Assembly: GCA_021413565.1 (NCBI GenBank)
Contig: JAIOQC010000041.1
Location: 1-6,462 of the forward strand
DNA: 6,462 nt
Direction: 5' to 3'
Source: Candidatus Nomurabacteria bacterium
Lineage (GTDB): Bacteria; Patescibacteriota; Minisyncoccia; Phycocordibacterales; UBA9973
The position numbers were made by a program, and so were the translations under genes. The notes below the pieces were generated by a model. The model was not told the DNA's origin and made no database searches. It worked only from the letters and a program-made list of their open reading frames with translations. This document shows, in pieces, positions 1 to 5,528 of the stretch; the first letter of the stretch is position 1, and every line of letters begins with the position of its first letter.

Positions 1-8
1 ATGCAATG

Positions 9-29
9 TTTGTTGCGGTCATCCGTTAC
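9..29 (+). repeat. Direct repeat copy 1
   Basis: The core TTGCGGTCATCCGTTAC (13-29) is repeated exactly at 96-112. With the flanking TTT the match is 20 of 21 bases. The two copies start 83 bp apart in the same orientation. They may be transposase-binding sites within an IS end. Confidence 0.75.
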
Positions 30-91
30 GATAGGGCCAATTGATATTAAATTATAACAAACCGATGTGTCCGACCCATGACCTATGCTAC

Positions 92-112
92 TTTATTGCG
101 GTCATCCGTTAC
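92..112 (+). repeat. Direct repeat copy 2
   Basis: This is the second copy of the 17-bp core (96-112), with one mismatch in the 5' extension (A95 against G12). The sequence diverges immediately after position 112. This copy is followed by A, which gives the TG/CA-type terminus expected of an insertion sequence end; the first copy is followed by G. Confidence 0.75.
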
Positions 113-169
113 ATTTAATCACACTTCAAAATACCAGAAAAATCAGTTTTTATCAAGTAAAATGTGAAA

Positions 170-208
170 GGAACAGCATCTTTCGAGTACTGTTCCATTG
201 TTTTTTTT
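170..208. terminator. Hairpin terminator after the oxygenase-like gene
   Basis: GGAACAG (170-176) pairs with CTGTTCC (190-196) around a 13-base loop. On the plus strand a run of eight T (201-208) follows after ATTG, as in an intrinsic terminator. On the minus strand the hairpin starts 14 nt beyond the TAG stop of the gene at 210-854 and is followed by a weaker T-rich stretch. It may work in both directions, ending the minus-strand gene and shielding it from transcription entering from the IS-like side. Confidence 0.65.
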
Positions 209-209
209 G

Positions 210-854
210 CTATGTTTCCAAATGTTGATTGGCCATATATTCATTTACTGTTTTAAATCTATACTTTGAAGAATCGTGTGGGAATTCTTTTAAAGGTTCA
301 ATTTTAAAATCACCACTTGGTCGGTGATAAGCAGAATATGAGTTTTTGAAAGTTTCTGCATCTATAATGCCAGCTGGTAAATATATGCCACCTGTTAGGT
401 GTTCAAGTATATTACCACAACGCACTAAGACAGGATAAGTATCTTCTATGATTGGCAGAGATACCCAATTTTCTTTGTGCCAGACTTTAAAATCAGCAAT
501 TGGTTTTGTGACAACTGAAGCAATTACATTAACATTGAGTGAATTTGAATTATTATTTATATAATCCACCTGTTTTCGTACATTGCCTTTAAAGAATTGA
601 GATTCAGTAATTCCCATTGATGTGGCAATTACTGACATAAAATCATTTAAAAATGTATCAACATCGGCATCAAAAATCTTGGAATAAAATCCACCAAATG
701 TGGCTTTATTTTTGATAGTTGGCTCAATTGGGTGATTTGTTAAAATCACCACCCCAGTACGTTCTAAACCTTTACGCATGGTTTGGATTGCAGATTCATT
801 GCCTGCTTTTAACTCTATCCAGTTTAAAGTAGGGAAGTCTATTTGTTGTTGCAT
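210..854 (-). CDS. Shortened, probably inactive isopenicillin-N-synthase-like 2OG/Fe(II) oxygenase homologue
   Basis: This 214-residue protein matches the fold pattern of IPNS-like 2-oxoglutarate/Fe(II) dioxygenases. Residues 5-45 resemble the N-terminal DIOX_N domain, ending in RTGVVILTNHPI (compare 'G.f.ltNHGI'). Residues 142-158, VLVRCGNILEHLTGGIY, match the family strand 'vnvGd.le.lTnG.Y'. Residues 170-188 resemble the R-x-S...P segment. Active relatives are usually about 280-350 residues, and much of the spacer between the N-terminal domain and the jelly roll is absent here. The HxD metal motif appears to be replaced by N107-V-N109, the distal histidine by I163, and the 2OG-binding arginine by K170. 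There is no HxD anywhere in the protein; the single HxE (H126-x-E128) falls in the turn before the conserved Trp. The start at 854 keeps the whole N-terminal domain; no Shine-Dalgarno is visible. It is a single gene beside an IS-like end, so acquisition by transfer is possible. The substrate is unknown. The fold assignment is moderately secure; the loss of activity is inferred from a by-eye alignment. Confidence 0.7.
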   Translation of the reverse strand: MQQQIDFPTLNWIELKAGNESAIQTMRKGLERTGVVILTNHPIEPTIKNKATFGGFYSKIFDADVDTFLNDFMSVIATSMGITESQFFKGNVRKQVDYINNNSNSLNVNVIASVVTKPIADFKVWHKENWVSLPIIEDTYPVLVRCGNILEHLTGGIYLPAGIIDAETFKNSYSAYHRPSGDFKIEPLKEFPHDSSKYRFKTVNEYMANQHLET

Positions 855-895
855 GACTATATGTTTAATTGTGAGAAAATCTATCTATTTAATTA

Positions 896-924
896 ATGGT
901 AACATCATTTCTGGTACAAGTCAA
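896..924 (-). promoter_or_regulatory. Candidate promoter of the oxygenase-like gene
   Basis: On the minus strand TTGACT (924-919, five of six matches to the -35 consensus) is followed after exactly 17 nt by TACCAT (901-896, four of six to the -10 consensus). Transcription would begin near 889, giving a leader of about 35 nt before the ATG at 854. The prediction comes from motif and spacing only. Confidence 0.35.
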
Positions 925-973
925 ATGAGATATATCTTTTATTTTTAATAATATGGTAAAATAATTGTATTAT

Positions 974-979
974 TATAAT
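974..979 (+). promoter_or_regulatory. -10 element before the DoxX-family gene
   Basis: A perfect TATAAT lies 13 nt before the ATG at 993. Transcription is predicted to begin around 986, leaving a leader of about 7 nt. No good -35 hexamer sits 16-18 nt upstream, and the surroundings are very AT-rich, so chance matches are easy here. Confidence 0.45.
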
Positions 980-992
980 CCTTTAAAATATT

Positions 993-1343
993 ATGTTGAT
1001 GTTTACTTTAGGACGTGTTTTGTTTGGTGCATATTTCATGTACTCAGGTATTAATCATTTCAAAGATGAGAAAATGCTAATTGGTTATGCAAAGAGTAAG
1101 GGAGTGCCTTCTTCTCGTGTGGCAGTATTGCTTACTGGTGCAATGCTCGTAGTTGGTGGTCTTGGTATTATGACTAATATTAATGTCGGCGAATCATCAA
1201 TGCTTTTACTTTTGTTTTTGATTCCAACAACATTTATGATGCATAATTTCTGGAAAACACATGACCCAGCACATAAGGCTTCTGATAAAGCAGCTTTTAT
1301 AAGAAATCTAGCATTCATAGGTGCTTTACTAATGATGATATAG
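993..1343 (+). CDS. DoxX-family small integral membrane protein
   Basis: This 116-residue protein has four predicted transmembrane helices at about residues 4-20, 43-60, 68-83 and 100-116. It carries DoxX-family features: R8 and G12 in helix one, a GYAKSKGVP loop (31-39) after the first helix, the GG turn at 55-56, and the MHNFWKTHDP segment (83-92) followed by a short RNLA stretch leading into the last helix. The family is named after the small subunit of an archaeal terminal thiosulfate:quinone oxidoreductase, but most bacterial members have no proven role. Some are linked to redox or oxidative-stress complexes, and no partner gene is visible here. The length is typical. The ATG at 993 and another at 999 (codon 3) are both possible starts. 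The gene ends in TAG 7 nt before a strong terminator, so it is probably transcribed alone. Confidence 0.88.
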   Translation: MLMFTLGRVLFGAYFMYSGINHFKDEKMLIGYAKSKGVPSSRVAVLLTGAMLVVGGLGIMTNINVGESSMLLLLFLIPTTFMMHNFWKTHDPAHKASDKAAFIRNLAFIGALLMMI

Positions 1344-1350
1344 AAAATAC

Positions 1351-1382
1351 AAAAAACTCTCTGTGAAAACAGAGAGTTTTTT
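1351..1382 (+). terminator. Perfect-stem intrinsic terminator after the DoxX gene
   Basis: AAAAAACTCTCTG (1351-1363) and CAGAGAGTTTTTT (1370-1382) form a perfect 13-bp stem with the six-base loop TGAAAA. The A and T runs make it usable in both directions. It begins 7 nt after the doxX stop. The rsmI promoter follows only 3 nt further on. Confidence 0.92.
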
Positions 1383-1385
1383 GTA

Positions 1386-1394
1386 TGCTATAAT
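1386..1394 (+). promoter_or_regulatory. Extended -10 promoter of rsmI, giving a leaderless start
   Basis: TGCTATAAT is a perfect extended -10 element (TGn plus TATAAT at 1389-1394). Only 6 nt separate it from the ATG at 1401, so the normal start of transcription coincides with the A of the start codon. The -35 region would fall inside the preceding terminator hairpin and has no consensus, which fits an extended -10 promoter. Confidence 0.65.
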
Positions 1395-1400
1395 TACCAT

Positions 1401-2099
1401 ATGAATGATATAGGTACTCTATATATAGTTGCAACCCCAATTGGCAATCTCGAAGATATTACTCTTCGAGCGTTGCGTATTTTAAAAGAAGTTGATGTTA
1501 TTTTGTGTGAAGATACACGTACCACAAAGAAACTTTTGTCTAAATACGATATACATACAAAGACTATGAGTTATCATGCTCACAGTACAGTGGGTAAAGA
1601 ATCAGCCATTGTTCGTATGCTGTCTGAAGGCAAAAATCTCGCTCTTGTTTCTGACGCTGGTACACCTTGCATTTCTGACCCTGGGGTACTACTAGTTCAA
1701 AATACACGAGAGATTCTAGGAGATGATGTAAAGATTGTACCAATCCCTGGGGCAAGTGCACTTGTAACGGCACTGTCTGCAAGTGGTATTTCAACTGCTG
1801 AATTTGTATTCTTGGGATTTTTACCACACAAGAAAGGTAGAGAAACTTTATTCAAAGAAATTGCAATCTCAAAGAGAGTAATGGTTTTTTATGAATCTAC
1901 TCATCGTATTTTAAAAACACTAGAATCACTCAATAAATATTCACCCAATGTGACTGTAGTTATTGGACGTGAATTAACAAAACAATTTGAAGAATTTGTG
2001 CGAGGAACACCTAATGAACTTTTGGAATATTTCACTGTAAATAATGACAAGCAAAGAGGGGAGTTTGTTGTGATTATTGATCCGAAACAAAAAATCTAA
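1401..2099 (+). CDS. rsmI: 16S rRNA (cytidine(1402)-2'-O)-methyltransferase RsmI
   Basis: RsmI uses S-adenosylmethionine to 2'-O-methylate C1402 of 16S rRNA at the ribosomal P site, in the cytoplasm. The 232-residue protein has the tetrapyrrole-methylase fold with RsmI signatures in order: GTLYIVATPIGNLEDITLRA (5-24), CEDTRTT (36-42), VSDAGTPCISDPG (83-95), the IPGASA loop (115-120), MVFYESTHR (161-169), GRELTKQFEE (189-198) and RGEFVVII (219-226). Well-studied relatives are about 270-290 residues because they carry a C-terminal helical domain of about 45 residues. That domain is absent here and the protein stops just after the last core strand. I believe this short form is common in CPR genomes. 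The ATG follows an extended -10 element by 6 nt and has no Shine-Dalgarno. No terminator is visible after the stop. Confidence 0.97.
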   Translation: MNDIGTLYIVATPIGNLEDITLRALRILKEVDVILCEDTRTTKKLLSKYDIHTKTMSYHAHSTVGKESAIVRMLSEGKNLALVSDAGTPCISDPGVLLVQNTREILGDDVKIVPIPGASALVTALSASGISTAEFVFLGFLPHKKGRETLFKEIAISKRVMVFYESTHRILKTLESLNKYSPNVTVVIGRELTKQFEEFVRGTPNELLEYFTVNNDKQRGEFVVIIDPKQKI

Positions 2100-2172
2100 T
2101 TTTCTGGATTTTAGCATTGATGCGGGCAATACAGGCAAATTACATATTCTTTGCTCGTTGTTAAAAATATTG

Positions 2173-2178
2173 TATAAT
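2173..2178 (+). promoter_or_regulatory. -10 element before the small membrane protein / hydrolase unit
   Basis: A perfect TATAAT lies 8 nt before the ATG at 2187. A weak -35 candidate, TTGCTC (2151-2156), sits 16 nt upstream of it. The predicted start of transcription leaves a leader of only about 2 nt. It could drive the genes from 2187 onward. Confidence 0.5.
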
Positions 2179-2186
2179 TATTAAAT

Positions 2187-2390
2187 ATGAGAAAAGAAAG
2201 AACACTATTTATTCTAGGTTTGTGGGTTGCAGTATTGCCATTTTTAGGTTTTCCAAATATGTGGCGTAAGATATTTTTTGTTATTACAGGATTAGCCCTC
2301 GTATTTCTAGCCTATTTGTTTTACAGTCAAACTAAAAAAAGAATATTAAAAGATGATCGAGAAAGTAAGGCATTCGTGGATAATATCTAA
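2187..2390 (+). CDS. Small two-helix membrane protein, function unknown
   Basis: This 67-residue protein has a basic N-terminus (R2, K3, R5), a hydrophobic segment at about 7-22, a short turn around FPNMW, a second hydrophobic segment at about 28-46, and a charged tail with KKR at 50-52. By the positive-inside rule both ends should be cytoplasmic, with a hairpin in the membrane. I recognise no family motif. It ends in TAA 8 bp before the putative glycoside hydrolase on the same strand, so the two are probably co-transcribed; it could be a membrane helper for that protein, but nothing in the sequence proves this. The ATG is chosen because a TATAAT element lies 8 nt upstream and the hydrophobic segments follow at once. 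Confidence 0.8.
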   Translation: MRKERTLFILGLWVAVLPFLGFPNMWRKIFFVITGLALVFLAYLFYSQTKKRILKDDRESKAFVDNI

Positions 2391-2398
2391 ATAATAAA

Positions 2399-3634
2399 AT
2401 GTCTTTTAAAATAAATAAAAAAGTATGGATGATTGGAACATTAGCAATTATTTTTTGTGCTGGGATTTTTTATAAAGTTTGGCCCCAAATAATATTTAAT
2501 GATATACAATACGCAAGTCCATCTGAGACAATACCCGAGATAGATACAGATGAAGAGAAAAGCACTCTTTTGGATAAATTATTTTCTTCAAAAGATACAG
2601 AAGTAAAGCCTGTTGAATCTACTGTAGTAGCATCTCACATAGAGACTCCATCTGCTGTGAAAGCAGTGTATATTTCAAGTTGGGTTGCTGGTTCTCCTTC
2701 ATTTCGAGACGCTATTATTAAACTCATAGATGAAACAGAACTCAACGCTGTGGTGATAGATATTAAAGATTCAACTGGACGTATTAGTTTTGGTGTTGAT
2801 GACCTACTAGTTTCAAGATATGGTAGTTCCGAAAACCGCATTGCTAATATTCATGCACTAGTAGAAATGCTTCACAAAAAGAATATTTATATTATTGGAA
2901 GAATTAGTGTATTCCAAGATCCTTATATGACGAAAATAAAGCCAGAATGGGCTATCACAAAAAAGAGCGATGGAACTGTTTGGAAAGACCGCAAGGGTTT
3001 GTCATTCTTGGACCCTGCCAACAAAAATGTTCATGACTATATAATTGCTCTGGCTCATGAATCATATAGATATGGTTTTGACGAAATTAATTTTGATTAT
3101 ATTCGTTATCCGTCTGATGGTAATTTGAAAGATATTAATTATCATTTAGTTGATGGTAAAACTCGTGCAGACAATATTGAGTCTTTCTTTAAATATTTAA
3201 ATAAAGAAATGAAAAAAAATAATAATATACCAATGTCAGCAGTTGTATTTGGCTTAACAACTGAAGTGTCTGATGATATGGGTATTGGACAAGTTTGGGA
3301 AAAAGCCTTCCCATATTTTGATTATCTTTCACCAATGATTTACCCATCTCATTATCCACCTGGACATGCTGGGTTCAAGAATCCCGCCGCATATCCATAT
3401 GAAGTCATAAAAAGGGCTTTAGAGGGTGCAATTATCAAGACTAATGCTATAGGAGGAGATATTCAAAAGATTCGTCCATGGTTGCAGGATTTTGATATGG
3501 GGGCAACTTATACAAAAGAATTGGTTAGGGCTCAAATTAAAGCCACATACGATGTAAAACTCACTTCTTGGATGCTTTGGGACCCAAGAAATAAATACAC
3601 ACGAGAAGCACTATTACTTGAAACGAATCCATAA
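2399..3634 (+). CDS. Membrane-anchored putative glycoside hydrolase (DUF4015-type TIM barrel)
   Basis: The 411-residue protein starts with a basic N-terminus (K4, K7, K8) and one hydrophobic helix (about 9-27), then an acidic, low-complexity linker (35-86), then a barrel domain from about 87 to 405. This arrangement places the domain outside the cytoplasm. The domain shows the motifs of the DUF4015 putative glycosyl hydrolase family: KAVYISSWVAGSP (88-100), LNAVVIDIKDSTGRI (115-129), DEINFDYIRYP (228-238), LSPMIYPSHYPPG (310-322), RPWLQDF (359-365) and the closing WMLWDPRNKYT. Acidic residues at barrel strand ends (D121, D124, D228, E229, D233) are candidates for catalysis by analogy with other barrel hydrolases. 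The substrate is unknown; a cell-wall or surface polysaccharide is an inference from location. A weak GATAAT (2379-2384) lies upstream, but co-transcription with the small membrane gene 8 bp away is more likely. No Shine-Dalgarno is present. Confidence 0.9.
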   Translation: MSFKINKKVWMIGTLAIIFCAGIFYKVWPQIIFNDIQYASPSETIPEIDTDEEKSTLLDKLFSSKDTEVKPVESTVVASHIETPSAVKAVYISSWVAGSPSFRDAIIKLIDETELNAVVIDIKDSTGRISFGVDDLLVSRYGSSENRIANIHALVEMLHKKNIYIIGRISVFQDPYMTKIKPEWAITKKSDGTVWKDRKGLSFLDPANKNVHDYIIALAHESYRYGFDEINFDYIRYPSDGNLKDINYHLVDGKTRADNIESFFKYLNKEMKKNNNIPMSAVVFGLTTEVSDDMGIGQVWEKAFPYFDYLSPMIYPSHYPPGHAGFKNPAAYPYEVIKRALEGAIIKTNAIGGDIQKIRPWLQDFDMGATYTKELVRAQIKATYDVKLTSWMLWDPRNKYTREALLLETNP

Positions 3635-3637
3635 TTT

Positions 3638-3646
3638 TGCGATAAT
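3638..3646 (+). promoter_or_regulatory. Candidate extended -10 element before the S41 protease gene
   Basis: TGCGATAAT (TGn plus GATAAT, five of six to consensus) lies 3 nt after the preceding stop codon and 9 nt before the ATG at 3656. A transcript starting here would have a leader of about 3 nt. It may add an internal promoter to the operon. Confidence 0.35.
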
Positions 3647-3655
3647 AACAGTCTA

Positions 3656-4879
3656 ATGATCAAAAGAAATTATAGGACTATAATATACGCCTTAGCATCA
3701 CTGGTGCTTGTTTTTGGGGTTTTTAGTTTCGGTACTTATATCGGCTATTCACGTCGCCCAGAAATAGAAAAAGTCTTATCTCTTGCAAACAAAGAAACTC
3801 AAGTAGAAACTTCTGCTGATTTTGATGCATTTTGGAAAGTTTGGAATACTCTAAATGATAAATCTCTATATACTAAAAAGATTTCAGACCAAGAAAGAGT
3901 CTGGGGTGCAGCGCAAGGACTCGCTTCATCACTCGGTGACCCATATACTGTATTTTTCCCACCAGAAGAAAATATTTTATTTAAAGAAGAAATACAAGGA
4001 TCTTTCGGAGGTATTGGTGCTGAAGTTGCAATTAAATCTGATATCTTAACCATTGTTACTCCATTGAAAAATACTCCAGCTCAAAAGGCCGGTGTTCGTG
4101 CGGGTGATAAAATACTGAAAATTAATTCTGTTGATACGAATGGAATGACTGTTGAGAAAGCAATTAGTCTTATTCGAGGGCCAGAGAATAGTGTAGTAAC
4201 TCTAACAATATTGCGTACTGGTGAACGACAGACTCGTGAATTTAAGATTACTCGAGCAACTATTGATGTGCCAGTGATTGATACAGAAGTTCGAAATGAC
4301 GGAATCTTTATTATAAAATTCTATAGTTTTTCTGAAAATTCTGCGCAACTTTTCCGTGATGCAATAAAACAGTTTATTGATTCTGGTTATCATAAAATGG
4401 TTATAGATATGCGTGGTAATCCTGGTGGATATTTAGATTCTGCAGTGAATATTGGTTCATGGTTTATTGATGAAGGTAAAACAATAGTTACTGAAGATTT
4501 TGGTATTAGTCGTGATATGGAAATCTATCGTAGTTATGGTCCAAGATTATTTACTGACAAATTACAATTAGTTGTTCTTGTGGATAAAGGTTCAGCATCA
4601 GCATCCGAGATTCTCGCTGGAGCTTTACGAGAGCATGGAGTTGCAACAATTATTGGCGAACAGACATTCGGCAAAGGCTCTGTTCAAGAATTAATACCTA
4701 TAACCCCCACAACATCATTGAAAGTCACTGTAGCAAAATGGCTCATACCTAATGGTCTATCTATATCTGACGCAGGACTGACTCCTGATATCAAAGTTCC
4801 AATGACAAACGCTGATTTTGATGCCAAGCGTGATCCACAAATGGACAAAGCAATCGAAGTATTACAAGCAAAACCATAA
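3656..4879 (+). CDS. ctpA: S41-family carboxyl-terminal processing protease (CtpA/Prc type) with PDZ domain
   Basis: These serine proteases cut exported proteins near their C-termini; the PDZ domain binds the C-terminal tail. The 407-residue protein has a basic N-terminus (K3, R4, R7), one membrane anchor or signal helix (about 8-31), an N-terminal S41 region (about 50-110, with LGDPYTVFFPPEE), a PDZ domain (about 115-200, starting GSFGGIGAEV and including AGVRAGDKILKINSV), and the protease core (about 205-390). MRGNPGG (252-258) is a hallmark. GSASASEI (312-319) carries the nucleophile; by spacing with E. coli Prc (S430, K455, Q459) the residues are S315, K340 in FGKG, and Q344. All key residues are present, so it should be active. 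Length is typical. It should act on the outer face of the membrane. It lies 21 bp after the hydrolase gene and 5 bp before rplI. The gene symbol follows family usage; the substrate is unknown. Confidence 0.96.
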   Translation: MIKRNYRTIIYALASLVLVFGVFSFGTYIGYSRRPEIEKVLSLANKETQVETSADFDAFWKVWNTLNDKSLYTKKISDQERVWGAAQGLASSLGDPYTVFFPPEENILFKEEIQGSFGGIGAEVAIKSDILTIVTPLKNTPAQKAGVRAGDKILKINSVDTNGMTVEKAISLIRGPENSVVTLTILRTGERQTREFKITRATIDVPVIDTEVRNDGIFIIKFYSFSENSAQLFRDAIKQFIDSGYHKMVIDMRGNPGGYLDSAVNIGSWFIDEGKTIVTEDFGISRDMEIYRSYGPRLFTDKLQLVVLVDKGSASASEILAGALREHGVATIIGEQTFGKGSVQELIPITPTTSLKVTVAKWLIPNGLSISDAGLTPDIKVPMTNADFDAKRDPQMDKAIEVLQAKP

Positions 4880-4884
4880 AATAT

Positions 4885-5325
4885 ATGAAAGTAATTTTAC
4901 TCACAGATATTCCCAAAGTTGGCAATCGATATGATATCAAAGATTTTAAAGAAGGCTATGCTCAGAATGTATTAATTGCGCGTGGCTTAGCAGAACTCGC
5001 AACGCCACAAGCATTATCCAAACTTGAATTAAAGAAATCTGAAATGGCTAAAAAGAAAGCAGATGAAGCAAAAGCTTTCGATGATTTAATTGCATCTGTA
5101 GGAGGTTCTGTAGTTACAATTAGAGTAAAGGCTAATGAAAAAGGTCATCTATTTAAATCTGTAAATGCAAAAGATGTCGCACAGGCAATTAAAGATTCTT
5201 CGGGAGTTATAGTTGATGAGTCTACGATTGTTATGAATCCAATTAAAGAATTAGGTAAACATACTGTTGAGATTAAGAGAGGAGGGAAGAAAGGTGAGTG
5301 TGAAATAGTCATTGTTAAAGATTAG
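4885..5325 (+). CDS. rplI: 50S ribosomal protein L9
   Basis: L9 binds 23S rRNA near the base of the L1 stalk and affects reading-frame maintenance. The 146-residue protein has the usual two-lobed layout: an N-terminal RNA-binding domain (1-40, with MKVILL, KVGNRYDIKDFKEGYAQNVL and IARGLA), a long charged central helix (about 42-75, rich in K and E), and a C-terminal domain (about 78-146, including ANEKGHLFKSV and HTVEIK). Length is normal. The gene starts 5 bp after the S41 protease stop, so the two are almost certainly co-transcribed, and it has no Shine-Dalgarno. From memory, some CPR groups such as Microgenomates lack L9, so its presence favours a Parcubacteria-like source. It is followed by a palindromic terminator and faces rpmA. 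Confidence 0.97.
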   Translation: MKVILLTDIPKVGNRYDIKDFKEGYAQNVLIARGLAELATPQALSKLELKKSEMAKKKADEAKAFDDLIASVGGSVVTIRVKANEKGHLFKSVNAKDVAQAIKDSSGVIVDESTIVMNPIKELGKHTVEIKRGGKKGECEIVIVKD

Positions 5326-5339
5326 AAACAGACCTATTT

Positions 5340-5357
5340 GCGTCGTTACCGATTCCG
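5340..5357 (-). repeat. Inverted partial copy of the rplI-rpmA intergenic element
   Basis: GCGTCGTTACCGATTCCG here is the reverse complement of 5489-5506 with a single mismatch (A5348 against C5498). It lies 14 bp after the rplI stop. The two copies could base-pair across about 130 nt in a transcript, or this may be a fragment of a second element. It is clearly more GC-rich than its surroundings. Confidence 0.7.
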
Positions 5358-5373
5358 CTAAAATTAATACAAT

Positions 5374-5405
5374 AATAAAAATCCCTCATATGAGGGATTT
5401 TTATT
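5374..5405. terminator. Bidirectional palindromic terminator between rplI and rpmA
   Basis: This is a perfect 32-bp palindrome centred between 5389 and 5390, with the core AATCCCTCATATGAGGGATT flanked by A and T runs. The GC-rich part of the stem (TCCCTCA/TGAGGGA) followed by TTTTTATTT makes it a strong intrinsic terminator for rplI. By symmetry it can also stop transcripts coming from rpmA on the other strand. Confidence 0.92.
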
Positions 5406-5417
5406 TGTAAAACGAAG

Positions 5418-5521
5418 AAAAAAGACTCAGATGCGAGGCGACGATGAGTATGCGACTAAGATGTAGAAATCTACATTGCAGGAGCACACGGAATCGGCAA
5501 CGACGCAGATGAGCCTTTTTT
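5418..5521. repeat. Inverted-repeat element (~104 bp), candidate dispersed repeat or structured RNA
   Basis: The ends are imperfect inverted repeats: AAAAAAGACTCAGATGCG (5418-5435) matches the reverse complement of 5504-5521 at 15 of 18 positions. Inside lies a perfect small hairpin, ATGTAG-AAAT-CTACAT (5461-5476). ACTCA (5425-5429) can alternatively pair with TGAGT (5445-5449), and ATGCGA occurs twice (5431-5436 and 5450-5455). The element is GC-rich against an AT-rich background and has A/T runs at both ends, so as RNA it would form a stem with a U-tail from either strand. It codes for nothing recognisable. It may be a dispersed element of the MITE or REP kind, a large bidirectional terminator, or a small RNA. 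Confidence 0.6.
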
Positions 5522-5528
5522 ATTTGTT

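Larger units (their letters stand above)
1..113. mobile_element. Possible end of an IS481-type insertion sequence (no transposase visible)
   Basis: Read on the minus strand, this stretch begins TGTAACGGATGACCGC (positions 113 to 98), continues with ATAGGTCATGGGTCGGACACATCGGT, and ends in a second copy of GTAACGGATGACCGCAA. Ends starting with TG, and blocks resembling 'ACCTATGTGTCCGG', are from memory typical of IS481-family termini. The stretch is also richer in G and C than the sequence around it. No transposase reading frame is present, so the body of any element would lie to the left of position 1, or this is a remnant. The outer boundary at 113 is inferred from the TG terminus. This could equally be an unrelated intergenic repeat. 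Confidence 0.3.

Noticed and set aside
9..112. CRISPR array
   Set aside because: There are only two copies of a 17-bp repeat 83 bp apart. CRISPR repeats are longer and more regularly spaced, and no cas gene is present.
1085..1318. Minus-strand open frame opposite the DoxX gene
   Set aside because: The plus-strand frame has clear DoxX motifs and helices, while the opposite frame has no motif and no promoter.
1564..1827. Open frame on the minus strand within rsmI
   Set aside because: It is a shadow of the clearly conserved rsmI frame. Its composition is Gln/Leu-rich with no family motif.
2100..2186. Terminator after rsmI
   Set aside because: I found no stem followed by a T-run in this gap, so rsmI transcripts may continue into the next gene.
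2635..2841. Minus-strand open frame opposite the putative glycoside hydrolase
   Set aside because: It overlaps the conserved start of the barrel domain and has no recognisable features.
3799..4053. Open frames on both strands inside the S41 protease gene (also 3855-4049 and 4202-4393)
   Set aside because: They lie wholly inside a gene whose domains and catalytic residues are intact, and their translations resemble no protein family.
5280..5285. A perfect AGGAGG inside the rplI coding region
   Set aside because: The only start codon at a suitable distance is a GTG that meets a stop within a few codons, so it is not a ribosome-binding site for a gene.
5326..5528. tRNA or other classical RNA gene between rplI and rpmA
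   Set aside because: The stems do not form a cloverleaf, there is no TTCRANY T-loop signature and no CCA end, and I recognise no known RNA family.
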